25,264 nt of DNA from Vulcanimicrobiota bacterium (GTDB lineage Bacteria > Vulcanimicrobiota > Xenobia > Xenobiales > JADMJV01): NCBI GenBank assembly GCA_023447635.1, contig JAEXNA010000234.1:1-25264 (forward strand), written 5' to 3'. The notes below the pieces were generated by a model, which saw only the letters and a list, made by a program, of their open reading frames with translations, had not been told where the DNA came from and made no database searches. Position numbers and translations under genes: made by a program. Position 1 is the first letter of the stretch, and the number at the start of each line of letters is the position of its first letter. Shown here piece after piece: positions 14,624-21,769 of this stretch.

Positions 14624-14732
14624 ACAAAACCTCCGGTCAAACATTCTTCGGCTCGGGTCCGAAGATGAGAGATCGGGCGTTTTCTGCGGCTGACCCGCAC
14701 AGACGGTGTGTGCAGTAACCTTCCCAGAGCGA

Positions 14733-14761
14733 ATATTAGGACCACGCCCCCCCCTTGTCAA
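14733..14761 (-). promoter_or_regulatory. Sigma70-type promoter of the agmatinase/DHS-like operon
   Basis: On the minus strand a consensus TTGACA (14756-14761) and TAATAT (14733-14738) are separated by exactly 17 nt. The spacer contains eight consecutive G. Transcription would start near 14726, giving a leader of about 100 nt before the uORF and about 190 nt before agmatinase. The leader also has a CTTCGG/CCGAAG hairpin at about 14647-14665. Confidence 0.75.
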
Positions 14762-14858
14762 CATGGTGGGGGGAGCATTTTTGACCATTCCTCCCCGCAG
14801 GGGGAAGCACGATGGTATCAGGCTCCCTGGGACGCTCCTGGCGAGGGGCGTCGGACAT

Positions 14859-14889
14859 AAAAAAAGCGACCGGCCACGAGGGCCGGTCG
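14859..14889 (-). terminator. Intrinsic terminator of the EEP-fold gene
   Basis: On the minus strand CGACCGGCC (14881-14889) pairs perfectly with GGCCGGTCG (14867-14875) across a 5-nt loop and is followed by C and seven T (14859-14865). It lies 44 nt after the stop of the endonuclease/exonuclease/phosphatase-fold gene. Confidence 0.9.
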
Positions 14890-14933
14890 TTACGAACTCA
14901 GATAAGCTTAGCGAAGTGTTGGGACGTGAAGTC

Positions 14934-15809
14934 CTAGTCTTTGATGGTGAAGGTTGCGACGACCGGCAGGTGGTCGGAGGCGGCCGAAGAGACGAACCGG
15001 GTGTCGGTGTCGATCGACTGCTCGTAGCGGACTTTGTCGGACGAGACCAGCTGGTCGCGCTTGGACTCGGGGAAGATGATGCGGTCGAACTGCACGGCAG
15101 GGAAGCGGGTGTGGGTGGGGTTGGCGGGCCAGGTCTTGCGGTCGTCCTCGGAGAGGTGCTCGAGGGAGTCGACCCACTCTTCCTTGCCAGCGGGGGTCAG
15201 GATGGCCTTGACGGACGGCTCGTTGTGGCTGTCGTTGAAGTCGCCGGTGACCACGAACAGGCGCTCGGGGAAGGCGGACATCTCTTTTTCGACGATGCTG
15301 CGGATGGCGGTGCCTTCGGACAGGCGCTGAGCGTCCGAGCTGATTCCGGCGCCGTCGTTAGGGCGACGGGATTTGCTGTGGGTGGTGTAAACGGTCAGGT
15401 CGGTGTCGGGGTCGGCATCGGTGTTGATGTCGACGCGCAGCAGGTCGCGGCTGAAGTTGGTGGTGCCTTCGCCGCCGACGACGGGGAAGTTCTCGTCCTT
15501 GTGGCTGACCACTTCGTTGATGGGGAACTTCGAGATGACGCCGACGTTGATGCCGCGCTCATCGTTGCTCTTGACGTAAGCGATGTGGGGGTACTTTTCC
15601 GCCAGGTCGCGGCGAGAGAGCAGCGCGCCTTCCAGCGATTCTTTCGAGGAGAGCTCTTGCAGGGCGACGACATCGGCGTCCATGCGCTGCAGGCTTTCGG
15701 CCAGAGCGTCGAGCGAGCGCTCGGATTTGGGGGGCGTTTTGCTACCGGGGGTAATGTCACGCTCCATGAAAAGGTTCTTTACGTTGTAGCTGGCGATCGA
15801 GACGTTCAT
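14934..15809 (-). CDS. Endonuclease/exonuclease/phosphatase (EEP) fold protein
   Basis: 291 aa, one EEP (DNase I/exonuclease III-like) domain. Motifs in order: IASYNVKNLF at 5-14, ALQELSS with the metal-binding Glu at about 51, YTTHSKSR, VVTGDFNDSHNEP (catalytic Asp and Asn), and the C-terminal SAASDHLPVVATF (Asp-His). All catalytic elements are intact, so it should be a Mg2+-dependent phosphoesterase, but nucleic acid, lipid and nucleotide substrates are all possible in this family. No signal peptide is seen. GGAGGA sits about 10 nt before the ATG. It has its own terminator and diverges from the degenerate-GGDEF gene over 181 nt. Confidence 0.9.
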   Translation of the reverse strand: MNVSIASYNVKNLFMERDITPGSKTPPKSERSLDALAESLQRMDADVVALQELSSKESLEGALLSRRDLAEKYPHIAYVKSNDERGINVGVISKFPINEVVSHKDENFPVVGGEGTTNFSRDLLRVDINTDADPDTDLTVYTTHSKSRRPNDGAGISSDAQRLSEGTAIRSIVEKEMSAFPERLFVVTGDFNDSHNEPSVKAILTPAGKEEWVDSLEHLSEDDRKTWPANPTHTRFPAVQFDRIIFPESKRDQLVSSDKVRYEQSIDTDTRFVSSAASDHLPVVATFTIKD

Positions 15810-15990
15810 ATCTATTTTCCTCCGCGAGATGGGACTGAGTTCGTGCTATCAACATATCTCGCGGGCCGGCGTTAAAGCTGTCCAAAATGTTAACTGGAAT
15901 CCATGTGCGGCGATTTGCCCCCTGATTTGCGGCCGGAAAGAGCAGCACGGAGGGACCGCTGTTTGGCGTTCCGAACTTCTTTCGTCGAAG

Positions 15991-17070
15991 ATGTCCACCA
16001 AGAAATCGAAGAAGCGCCTTCGCCTGAACCCCAAATTCACCAGCAAAGAGCCGGTGGTCCAAGCCGACCCCAGGGTTCAAGAGCTCGAAGAGCAGCTCGC
16101 TCAAGCCAACGCTCGAGCCGAAGCGGCGATGGCCGCTCGTGATCACAGCGAGGCCAAACTGGCCGAACTCGAGGACATTCTCGAATTCACCGCCGAACGG
16201 GCCGACTCGGTCGAGTACTCGATGGACGAGCGCACCGCCGAAGTGCAAGCGGCGCTGGACCACAGCGAGGCAAAGCTTGCTGAACTCGAGGACATTCTAG
16301 AGTTCACCGCCGAGCGGGCCGATTCGGCCGAGTTTTTTGCTGACGACGTGGCCGATTCGGCTCAACTGCTGCAGCGCTTGACCCTGCAGTGTCACGACCT
16401 GGAGGCCGAACTGGTGACGGCTCGAGACGAAGCCGAGACCGCCCGTCGCATTCTGCATGAGTTCGAGGGCCTGGCCGAAGACGCCGAAGAGCGAGCTTAC
16501 CGGGCCGAGCACGACCTGTGGCTGGCCGAGCAGCGTTTCCACGAAGCCACCTCTCAGCGCCTGGCCGTGTCGGGCGAGGCGGGCCCGCTCAACGATGTGC
16601 TCAAAGGGCTGGTCGAGCGGCAGATGCTCGGCATCACGCTGGACCTGGCGGTCAAACAAGGCGCTCGCCATCGCCGCAAGGTCGCTCTGCTTAGCGTGGG
16701 TCACATCGGCGCCTGGGACGTTGCCGCCCTGCAGCCCGTGATCGCTCAGCGGCTTTCTAAAATCGTGCGAGATTCGGACATGCTGGGTCGTCTCGACGAC
16801 GAGACTTTCGGGATTCTGGTCTCGGAACAGACGGACATCGAAGAGATTCGGTTCATCGCGACCTGCATCGGCCGCCGGGCCGAGTCGGTGTTTGCCGGCC
16901 CCGTCGTGGTCAAGGGGCATCCCCACTACCTGCGGGTGGCCATCGGAGTCAGCATCTTCCCCGACGACGCCCCGACGGGCAGCATCGTCATGGCCCATTC
17001 GGAGACCGCTCTCTCGGAAGCCCGGCTGATCTCTAAGGTCGGTCTGAACTTTTATAGCGACAAACTTTAG
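15991..17070 (+). CDS. Coiled-coil protein with a degenerate GGDEF domain
   Basis: 359 aa from ATG 15991; earlier sequence to 15829 reads as non-coding. The basic N-terminus (MSTKKSKKRLRLNPKF) is followed by a long charged coiled coil (about 26-195), then a GGDEF-like domain (about 225-350). The signature GG(D/E)EF is replaced by LDDETF at 268-273 in RDSDMLGRLDDETFGIL, where active cyclases have a small Gly-Gly turn, so c-di-GMP synthesis is unlikely; VAIGVSIFPDD matches the usual following strand. It is probably a signalling or scaffold protein that may bind a nucleotide or partner. Within the coil, 23 residues beginning DHSEAKLAELEDILEF are repeated exactly at 51-73 and 90-112. No TM helices are seen. 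The SD is weak. Confidence 0.8.
   Translation: MSTKKSKKRLRLNPKFTSKEPVVQADPRVQELEEQLAQANARAEAAMAARDHSEAKLAELEDILEFTAERADSVEYSMDERTAEVQAALDHSEAKLAELEDILEFTAERADSAEFFADDVADSAQLLQRLTLQCHDLEAELVTARDEAETARRILHEFEGLAEDAEERAYRAEHDLWLAEQRFHEATSQRLAVSGEAGPLNDVLKGLVERQMLGITLDLAVKQGARHRRKVALLSVGHIGAWDVAALQPVIAQRLSKIVRDSDMLGRLDDETFGILVSEQTDIEEIRFIATCIGRRAESVFAGPVVVKGHPHYLRVAIGVSIFPDDAPTGSIVMAHSETALSEARLISKVGLNFYSDKL
16141..16326 (+). repeat. Intragenic duplication in the coiled coil (117-bp period)
   Basis: Bases 16141-16209 and 16258-16326 encode identical 23-residue stretches, 117 nt (39 codons) apart, differing only at synonymous positions. This shows a duplication kept by selection on the protein sequence. 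Confidence 0.9.
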
Positions 17071-17169
17071 ACTGTGGCGGTCTGCTTATAGAGAATGAGT
17101 CCCGCATGAGGCTTCTTCATCTTTTCCTCATATCCATGAGGTACTCATCTTCATTCATCACGACTATTC

Positions 17170-17197
17170 TTCTTGCTGAAGAATTCTTGCTGAAGAA
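17170..17197. repeat. Tandem 14-bp repeat upstream of carbonic anhydrase
   Basis: TTCTTGCTGAAGAA occurs twice head to tail (17170-17183, 17184-17197). Each copy is a near palindrome (TTCTT-GCTG-AAGAA), so the pair could be two adjacent operator sites or a hairpin in the 5' leader, 27 nt before the carbonic anhydrase start. Confidence 0.7.
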
Positions 17198-17224
17198 GCA
17201 GTCCCTGAAAGGCGGAAAAATAGC

Positions 17225-17812
17225 ATGAGCCATCTTTTTGCACGCACCAAAGAGTTTCTGAAGACCGACTACGTCGAGAAGGAAGGTCTGTTCAAGGAAC
17301 TGGCCACCGGACAGTCGCCCAAGACCATGATGATCACCTGTTCGGACTCGCGTATCAATCCTAACCAGTTGACCCAGACCGACCCCGGAGAGCTGTTCGT
17401 GGTCCGTAACGCCGGCAATCTGGTAGCGCCGTTCTCGGCCGAAGGCAGTGAAGCTTCCGGCGAATGGGCCACCATCGAGTACGCCATCAGCGTGCTCAAA
17501 GTCGAAGAGATCGTCATCTGCGGTCATTCGGACTGCGGCGCTATGAAGGCTGTCCACGGCGGTAAGCCGACCGGTCTGAAGGCCGTCGACGCCTGGCTAC
17601 AGCACGCAGCCAAACCGGCCGGGGAAGACCTGGACGGGCTGATCGCCTGCAACGTCGAGGCTCAGGTCGAAAACCTGCTGAGCCACCCCGTGGTGGGAGA
17701 CGCCGTCAAGGCGGGCACGCTTAGCCTTCACGGCTGGGTTTACAACATCGGCACCGGCGAAGTCGAGCAGGTCAAGACCCCGGCGGTCGAGACCAACCAG
17801 GTCACCGCTTAA
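17225..17812 (+). CDS. Beta-class carbonic anhydrase
   Basis: 195 aa, full length for a short beta-carbonic anhydrase, interconverting CO2 and bicarbonate. The zinc ligands are C39 (ITCSDSR), H101 and C104 (CGHSDCGAMK), with the D41-R43 dyad of CSDSR also present, so it should be active. ELFVVRNAGNLV is the usual family segment. It is cytoplasmic (no signal). It is a single-gene unit: about 150 nt of A/T-richer leader with a tandem 14-bp repeat upstream and a terminator 19 nt downstream. The start follows a weak GGCGG. Confidence 0.95.
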   Translation: MSHLFARTKEFLKTDYVEKEGLFKELATGQSPKTMMITCSDSRINPNQLTQTDPGELFVVRNAGNLVAPFSAEGSEASGEWATIEYAISVLKVEEIVICGHSDCGAMKAVHGGKPTGLKAVDAWLQHAAKPAGEDLDGLIACNVEAQVENLLSHPVVGDAVKAGTLSLHGWVYNIGTGEVEQVKTPAVETNQVTA

Positions 17813-17830
17813 GCTCGGTCGACGCCGACG

Positions 17831-17859
17831 AAAAGCCTCCCGTTACGGGGGGCTTTTTT
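17831..17859 (+). terminator. Intrinsic terminator of carbonic anhydrase
   Basis: AAGCCTCCCG and CGGGGGGCTT pair over 10 bp (one T-G wobble) with a 3-nt TTA loop, followed by a T-run (17854-17859). Confidence 0.88.
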
Positions 17860-17965
17860 CGATCCTGGCCCCTCTCGAGAGGCGATCTTAACACAATTCT
17901 TATAGTCCCCAAGTGCACCGAAACTATGTTTCCCATAGACTCTTACACGGAAAGAGGTTCAAGAT

Positions 17966-18928
17966 ATGTGGAAGCTTTGGCGAATCGGAACAGTTTTCGG
18001 CGTGCCCCTGATGATGCACGGCACCTTCGTGCTGCTGCTGGCGTTTTATGCGATCAGCGGCCTGGCCCAAGGTGGAGCGGCGGGGGCGCTACTGAACCTG
18101 GCGCTGGGTATCACGGTGTTTGCCGTGGTGGTGCTGCACGAATTGGGCCATATCGCGGCCTACCGCCATTACGGTATCAAGGCGAAGGATATCATTTTGA
18201 GCCCGATGGGCGGGATCGCGCGCGGCATCGCAGGGCCGGGCGGCGGTGGCGCCTTCCAGAAGCCGAAGCAAGAGTTGGTCATCGCAGCGGCCGGACCGGC
18301 CGTGAATCTGGTGCTCGCCGGGCTGACCTATGCGGCGATTCGCCTCGCCCCCTGGACCGCACTGGGCGACTCGGCCGTGGTCGTCTGGTCGCTGGCCAAA
18401 TGGTTCCTGACCATGAACGTTTTCCTGCTGGTCTTCAACCTGATTCCCGCTCTTCCGATGGACGGCGGACGGATGTTGCGAGCCGTGCTGACGGGCAAGA
18501 TGGGCTTTCTCAAGGCGACCCAGGTGGCTGCCCGGGTCGCCCGCTGGGCCACCCTGGCGATGGCTATCTACGGGGTGGCCACGGGGAACTTCACCCTGCT
18601 GCTGGTGGCCGGCGCGGTCTACGTGATGTCCTGGATGGAGTTGGCTCAGGCCCACGCCAGCCAGGTCACCAACAACCCGCTCTTCCGGATTTTCGGAGGC
18701 GGAGCGCCCGGCGCTGGATTTCCTGGCGGAGGTTTCCCCGGGGGAGGGTTCCAGCGTGGCGGTTTCTCCGGAGGCGGCGCTGGCGGACCTGCGGGCGGTG
18801 TGGTCGACCAGTACGGTAACCCCGTGGGAGGTGGGGGCGGCGCCGGCTGGTCCTCGGCCGAGCACGTGCGCCCCACCCCGGACGGCCAGGGTTGGACCGT
18901 CAAGTCGGTGCGCTGGCTGGAAGACTAA
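17966..18928 (+). CDS. M50-family site-2 protease-like membrane metallopeptidase
   Basis: 320 aa intramembrane zinc protease. The N-terminus matches family members (WKLWRIGTVFGVPLMMH), the zinc motif is H58-E59-L-G-H62 (VVLHELGHIAAYR), and the third ligand is D166 in LIPALPMDGGRMLRA. There are about five to six hydrophobic segments. Unlike many bacterial S2P proteins of this layout it has no CBS domains; instead residues about 244-300 are a Gly-rich low-complexity tail (GGGFPGGGFQRGGFSGG) leading to a short C-terminal segment (DGQGWTVKSVRWLED). The substrate is unknown; such proteases often cut anti-sigma factors or other membrane regulators. AGAGG lies a few bases before the ATG. A strong inverted repeat terminates it. 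Confidence 0.92.
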   Translation: MWKLWRIGTVFGVPLMMHGTFVLLLAFYAISGLAQGGAAGALLNLALGITVFAVVVLHELGHIAAYRHYGIKAKDIILSPMGGIARGIAGPGGGGAFQKPKQELVIAAAGPAVNLVLAGLTYAAIRLAPWTALGDSAVVVWSLAKWFLTMNVFLLVFNLIPALPMDGGRMLRAVLTGKMGFLKATQVAARVARWATLAMAIYGVATGNFTLLLVAGAVYVMSWMELAQAHASQVTNNPLFRIFGGGAPGAGFPGGGFPGGGFQRGGFSGGGAGGPAGGVVDQYGNPVGGGGGAGWSSAEHVRPTPDGQGWTVKSVRWLED

Positions 18929-18942
18929 GTAAAAAACGCACC

Positions 18943-18982
18943 ATAGGAAAATGGCCGCCCGGTTAGGCGGCCATTTTCCTAT
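18943..18982. terminator. Bidirectional terminator, 17-bp perfect inverted repeat
   Basis: ATAGGAAAATGGCCGCC (18943-18959) and GGCGGCCATTTTCCTAT (18966-18982) are exact complements around a 6-nt loop. The A/T-rich lower stem supplies U-runs on both strands. It lies between the convergent M50 protease and BAAT-like genes and serves both. Confidence 0.9.
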
Positions 18983-19002
18983 TTCGAGGGTAGCTCTGAC
19001 GA

Positions 19003-20244
19003 CTACTCTGGAGGGTTACCATCGATGATATTCAGCAGAGCGTCCCAACACTCGCGCCGGGCCCGCGCCTGACGACCGGGCTTGCCGCCTAGCAGAAGAC
19101 GGAAGCCGGTGTCGGGGTGCTCGATGGTGCGTTCGGTGGTGGGCAAGGTCGGTAGACCCAGGGATGGGCCCAGGTCGTGACCGACCCCTTCAAACGTCCG
19201 ATGATAGGTCGGAAACGGGCAGTTCTGCATCTTGCGACGTTGCGCCACCAGTTCTGAAAATGCGGAAGCGGGCCAGATCTGGTCATCAGCGCCGCTGAAC
19301 ATGTAGATAGGGCAGGGAATTTTCTCGACTTCGATACGTCCTCGGTCACGGTTGGCTTTATCCGCTACCGCATCGGCGTACAGTTTGCGAGTGATCAGGA
19401 TCCCTTCGGCCTTCGGTTGCAGGCTGGAGTGATCCAAACGGATGAAGTCGCGTCCGTCGGTGCCCTCGGAAGGCTCGGAGCCAGCGGTCGGATCGAAGCG
19501 CAGGCCTCCCCCAGAAAAAAGGATGACCGCCTGGAACCCTTTGTAGGCCATGGCCAGTTCCAGCGAAGTGGCCGAGGCCAGCCCGGAGCCGACCAGGAAG
19601 TTGGGCACGTCGTCGGTTCCGGGACCCAGGTCCAACGGCAGTGTCCCGCTTTCCGGAAGCGCATGCAGGTTCAGGTGAGGGTTCACCTCGATCCCGTAGC
19701 TCTCGAGCAGGGCGACAGTATCGGCGATATCCGAAATCACCCCGTCGTGATGCAAGAACACTCTGGCTCGCAGCGGCGGCTTGTCCGGCCGCTCGAAGTA
19801 GCGGCGCACGGTGTGGTTAGAGATCTCCCGGCCCGCCTCGGTGCAGCGGATCTGGTACTCTAGCTCGCGCAGACCTTTGATGGCAAAGGTGTGGGCGCCC
19901 TCTTCCCGGCAGACCATCGAGTACAGCGGCCCCTCGTTGGCGATGCCGTAGTAGCCCTCGCCGACAGCGGCCGTGTGGGCGGTGTCGAAAATCCCTTCGG
20001 CGCTGACCAGATACTCGTTGAGGCTGCTCCAGTGTCGACCCGCGCCGTCGTAGCACGAGACTTCGACCTTGATCTCGGTGAGCGGAGGGAAGCGGGTCCC
20101 TCGCACAGCGGGAGCCGGTCCGGTGATCAGGTCGCCGTATTCGGCGTCTTCCACCAGTTCGACTCGGGCCATCGAGAGCACGTTGCCACGTCGCTCGATA
20201 CTGCTTTCGCCTCCCTCGCCCTCTAGGCGCGTGCCGTCATCCAT
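19003..20244 (-). CDS. BAAT/acyl-CoA thioesterase family protein with unusual nucleophile region
   Basis: 413 aa. The N-terminal half is the Ig-like thioesterase/BAAT N-domain (VRGTRFPPLTEIKVEVSCYD), the C-terminal half an alpha/beta hydrolase like the BAAT C-domain (EVEKIPCPIYMFSGADDQIW, with catalytic Asp, and TFEGVGHDLGPSLG with catalytic His). Where the nucleophile elbow (G-x-S/C-x-G) belongs, the sequence is FLVGSGLASATSLELAMA, and by alignment the nucleophile position appears to be Ala or a shifted Ser. It may be a pseudoenzyme or use a different nucleophile. ATG 20244 is chosen over 20301 because AAGGAAG lies about 6 nt upstream. It overlaps the end of the glucanotransferase gene by 22 nt, so they are one operon. 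Confidence 0.82.
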   Translation of the reverse strand: MDDGTRLEGEGGESSIERRGNVLSMARVELVEDAEYGDLITGPAPAVRGTRFPPLTEIKVEVSCYDGAGRHWSSLNEYLVSAEGIFDTAHTAAVGEGYYGIANEGPLYSMVCREEGAHTFAIKGLRELEYQIRCTEAGREISNHTVRRYFERPDKPPLRARVFLHHDGVISDIADTVALLESYGIEVNPHLNLHALPESGTLPLDLGPGTDDVPNFLVGSGLASATSLELAMAYKGFQAVILFSGGGLRFDPTAGSEPSEGTDGRDFIRLDHSSLQPKAEGILITRKLYADAVADKANRDRGRIEVEKIPCPIYMFSGADDQIWPASAFSELVAQRRKMQNCPFPTYHRTFEGVGHDLGPSLGLPTLPTTERTIEHPDTGFRLLLGGKPGRQARARRECWDALLNIIDGNPPE

Positions 20245-21716
20245 GTCGCTTCCTTCAGCCAATCCTGGCGGGTTTCGAGTTGCTCTGCGGTCATGCGCCA
20301 CTGCCAGTTATCAGCGGCCACCGAGGGCGTGTTCATACGGGCCGAGCCGTCCAGCGCCAGCACGTCCTGGAACGGAACGACGGCCAGGTACGCCACCGAG
20401 CGCATGGCCAGGCGTACCATCTGACGGACGGCCTCTTCGGTCGACGTCTCGGAATTCAGACCCAGGTAGTGACGGAAGAACAGCTGCTCTTTTTCGAACT
20501 TCTCGTCTTCGTACCATCCGCCCGTGGTGTCGTTGTCGTGGGTTCCCGTGTAGACCACGAAATTCGAGTGGTAGAGGTGGGGCAAGAATTCGTTATCCGG
20601 GCCGGAGAAGGCGAACTGCAGCACCTTCATCCCGGGCAGTTGGAAGTTGTCCCGCAGGGCGTGCACGTCCGGGGTGATGTCGCCCAGGTCTTCAGCTACC
20701 ACGGGCAGCGAGGGGAACTCTTTCTGTAGCGCTTTGAACAGCTTCTCTCCGGGCGCTTTGACCCAGGCGCCGCCGCGCGCGTTTTCGGCCCCGGCCGGCA
20801 CGCTCCAGTAGCCGGCAAAGCCGCGGAAGTGGTCGATACGCACCTGGTCGTAGAGGCGCAGGGCGCTGCGGATGCGGTCTTTCCACCAGGCGAAGCCTTG
20901 TTTTTCGTGCTTCTCCCACTTGTAGAGCGGGTTGCCCCAGAGTTGGCCGTCGGCCGAAAAGTAGTCGGGCGGAACGCCGGCCACCGCGGTTGGGCGACGG
21001 TCCTTGTCGAACTGGAAAAGGTCGGGATTAGCCCAGGCGTCGGCCGAATCGAGCGCGACGAAGATCGGAATGTCGCCCAGGATCTCGACCCCGGCGGCTT
21101 TGGCTTTGGCTCGAACTTTGGCCCACTGGTGGGCGAAGAACCACTGCACGACCTTGTGCGTCTCGATGGCGGCTTTGTCCCTGCTGCGGACCTCGTCGAG
21201 CGCTTTTTCGCTACGCTTGCGCAGCGGTTCGGGCCAGTCTTGCCACGACTTTTCTTGGGCCTCTTTGATGGTCATGTAAAGGGCGTAATCGTCCAGCCAG
21301 TGCTGCTCGGCTTCGCAGAACGCTTTATAGGCTTTCTTCTGGCCGGCGCCGGCGCGCTTTTCGAACTGGGCGGCGATGCGATAGAGTACGGGGCGACGGA
21401 CCTCGTAAAGGTTGCAGTAGTCGACTTTGTCGTCGCGGCCTTCGATGTGGGCCTCTTGAACCTCGTCGGCGCTGGCCAGCCCTTCCTTCTGCAACTCTTC
21501 CAGGGAGATCAGGTACGGGTTACCGGCATGGGTCGAAAAGCTCTGATAGGGGCTGTCGCCGTAGCCGGTAGGACCTAGCGGGAGAACCTGCCAGACGGTC
21601 TGGTGGTGGTACTCGCAAAAGGAGAGGAAGGTGTCGATGGTCTGATCCAGGGTGCCACTACCGGTGGCCCCGGGCAGGGAGAGAGGGTGGAGCAAAAGCC
21701 CAGCGCGTCGTTTCAT
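20223..21716 (-). CDS. malQ: 4-alpha-glucanotransferase (GH77 amylomaltase)
   Basis: 497 aa, the normal length of the bacterial/plant D-enzyme type. It transfers alpha-1,4-glucan segments in maltodextrin and glycogen metabolism, in the cytoplasm. The N-terminus RAGLLLHPLSLPG and WQVLPLGPTGYGDSPYQSFS are diagnostic. Catalytic residues are D295 (QVRIDHFRGF, nucleophile), E342 (VVAEDLGDITPDV, acid/base) and D394 (YTGTHDNDTTGGW, transition-state stabiliser), all present. It is the third of four closely spaced minus-strand genes: 53 nt after the MBL/cNMP gene and overlapping the BAAT-like gene by 22 nt. No other glycogen or maltose genes are in the window. Confidence 0.95.
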   Translation of the reverse strand: MKRRAGLLLHPLSLPGATGSGTLDQTIDTFLSFCEYHHQTVWQVLPLGPTGYGDSPYQSFSTHAGNPYLISLEELQKEGLASADEVQEAHIEGRDDKVDYCNLYEVRRPVLYRIAAQFEKRAGAGQKKAYKAFCEAEQHWLDDYALYMTIKEAQEKSWQDWPEPLRKRSEKALDEVRSRDKAAIETHKVVQWFFAHQWAKVRAKAKAAGVEILGDIPIFVALDSADAWANPDLFQFDKDRRPTAVAGVPPDYFSADGQLWGNPLYKWEKHEKQGFAWWKDRIRSALRLYDQVRIDHFRGFAGYWSVPAGAENARGGAWVKAPGEKLFKALQKEFPSLPVVAEDLGDITPDVHALRDNFQLPGMKVLQFAFSGPDNEFLPHLYHSNFVVYTGTHDNDTTGGWYEDEKFEKEQLFFRHYLGLNSETSTEEAVRQMVRLAMRSVAYLAVVPFQDVLALDGSARMNTPSVAADNWQWRMTAEQLETRQDWLKEATWMTARA

Positions 21717-21769
21717 AGGGCGTCCCCTTGAACGCGCGAGGGCGGATTCCTATCCCTCTCCCCCTGGTT

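Noticed and set aside
14706..15875. Long plus-strand ORF opposite the EEP gene
   Set aside because: Antisense shadow in GC-rich DNA: Val/Gly/Asp-rich repeats and no motifs, while the minus strand holds all EEP motifs, an SD and a terminator.
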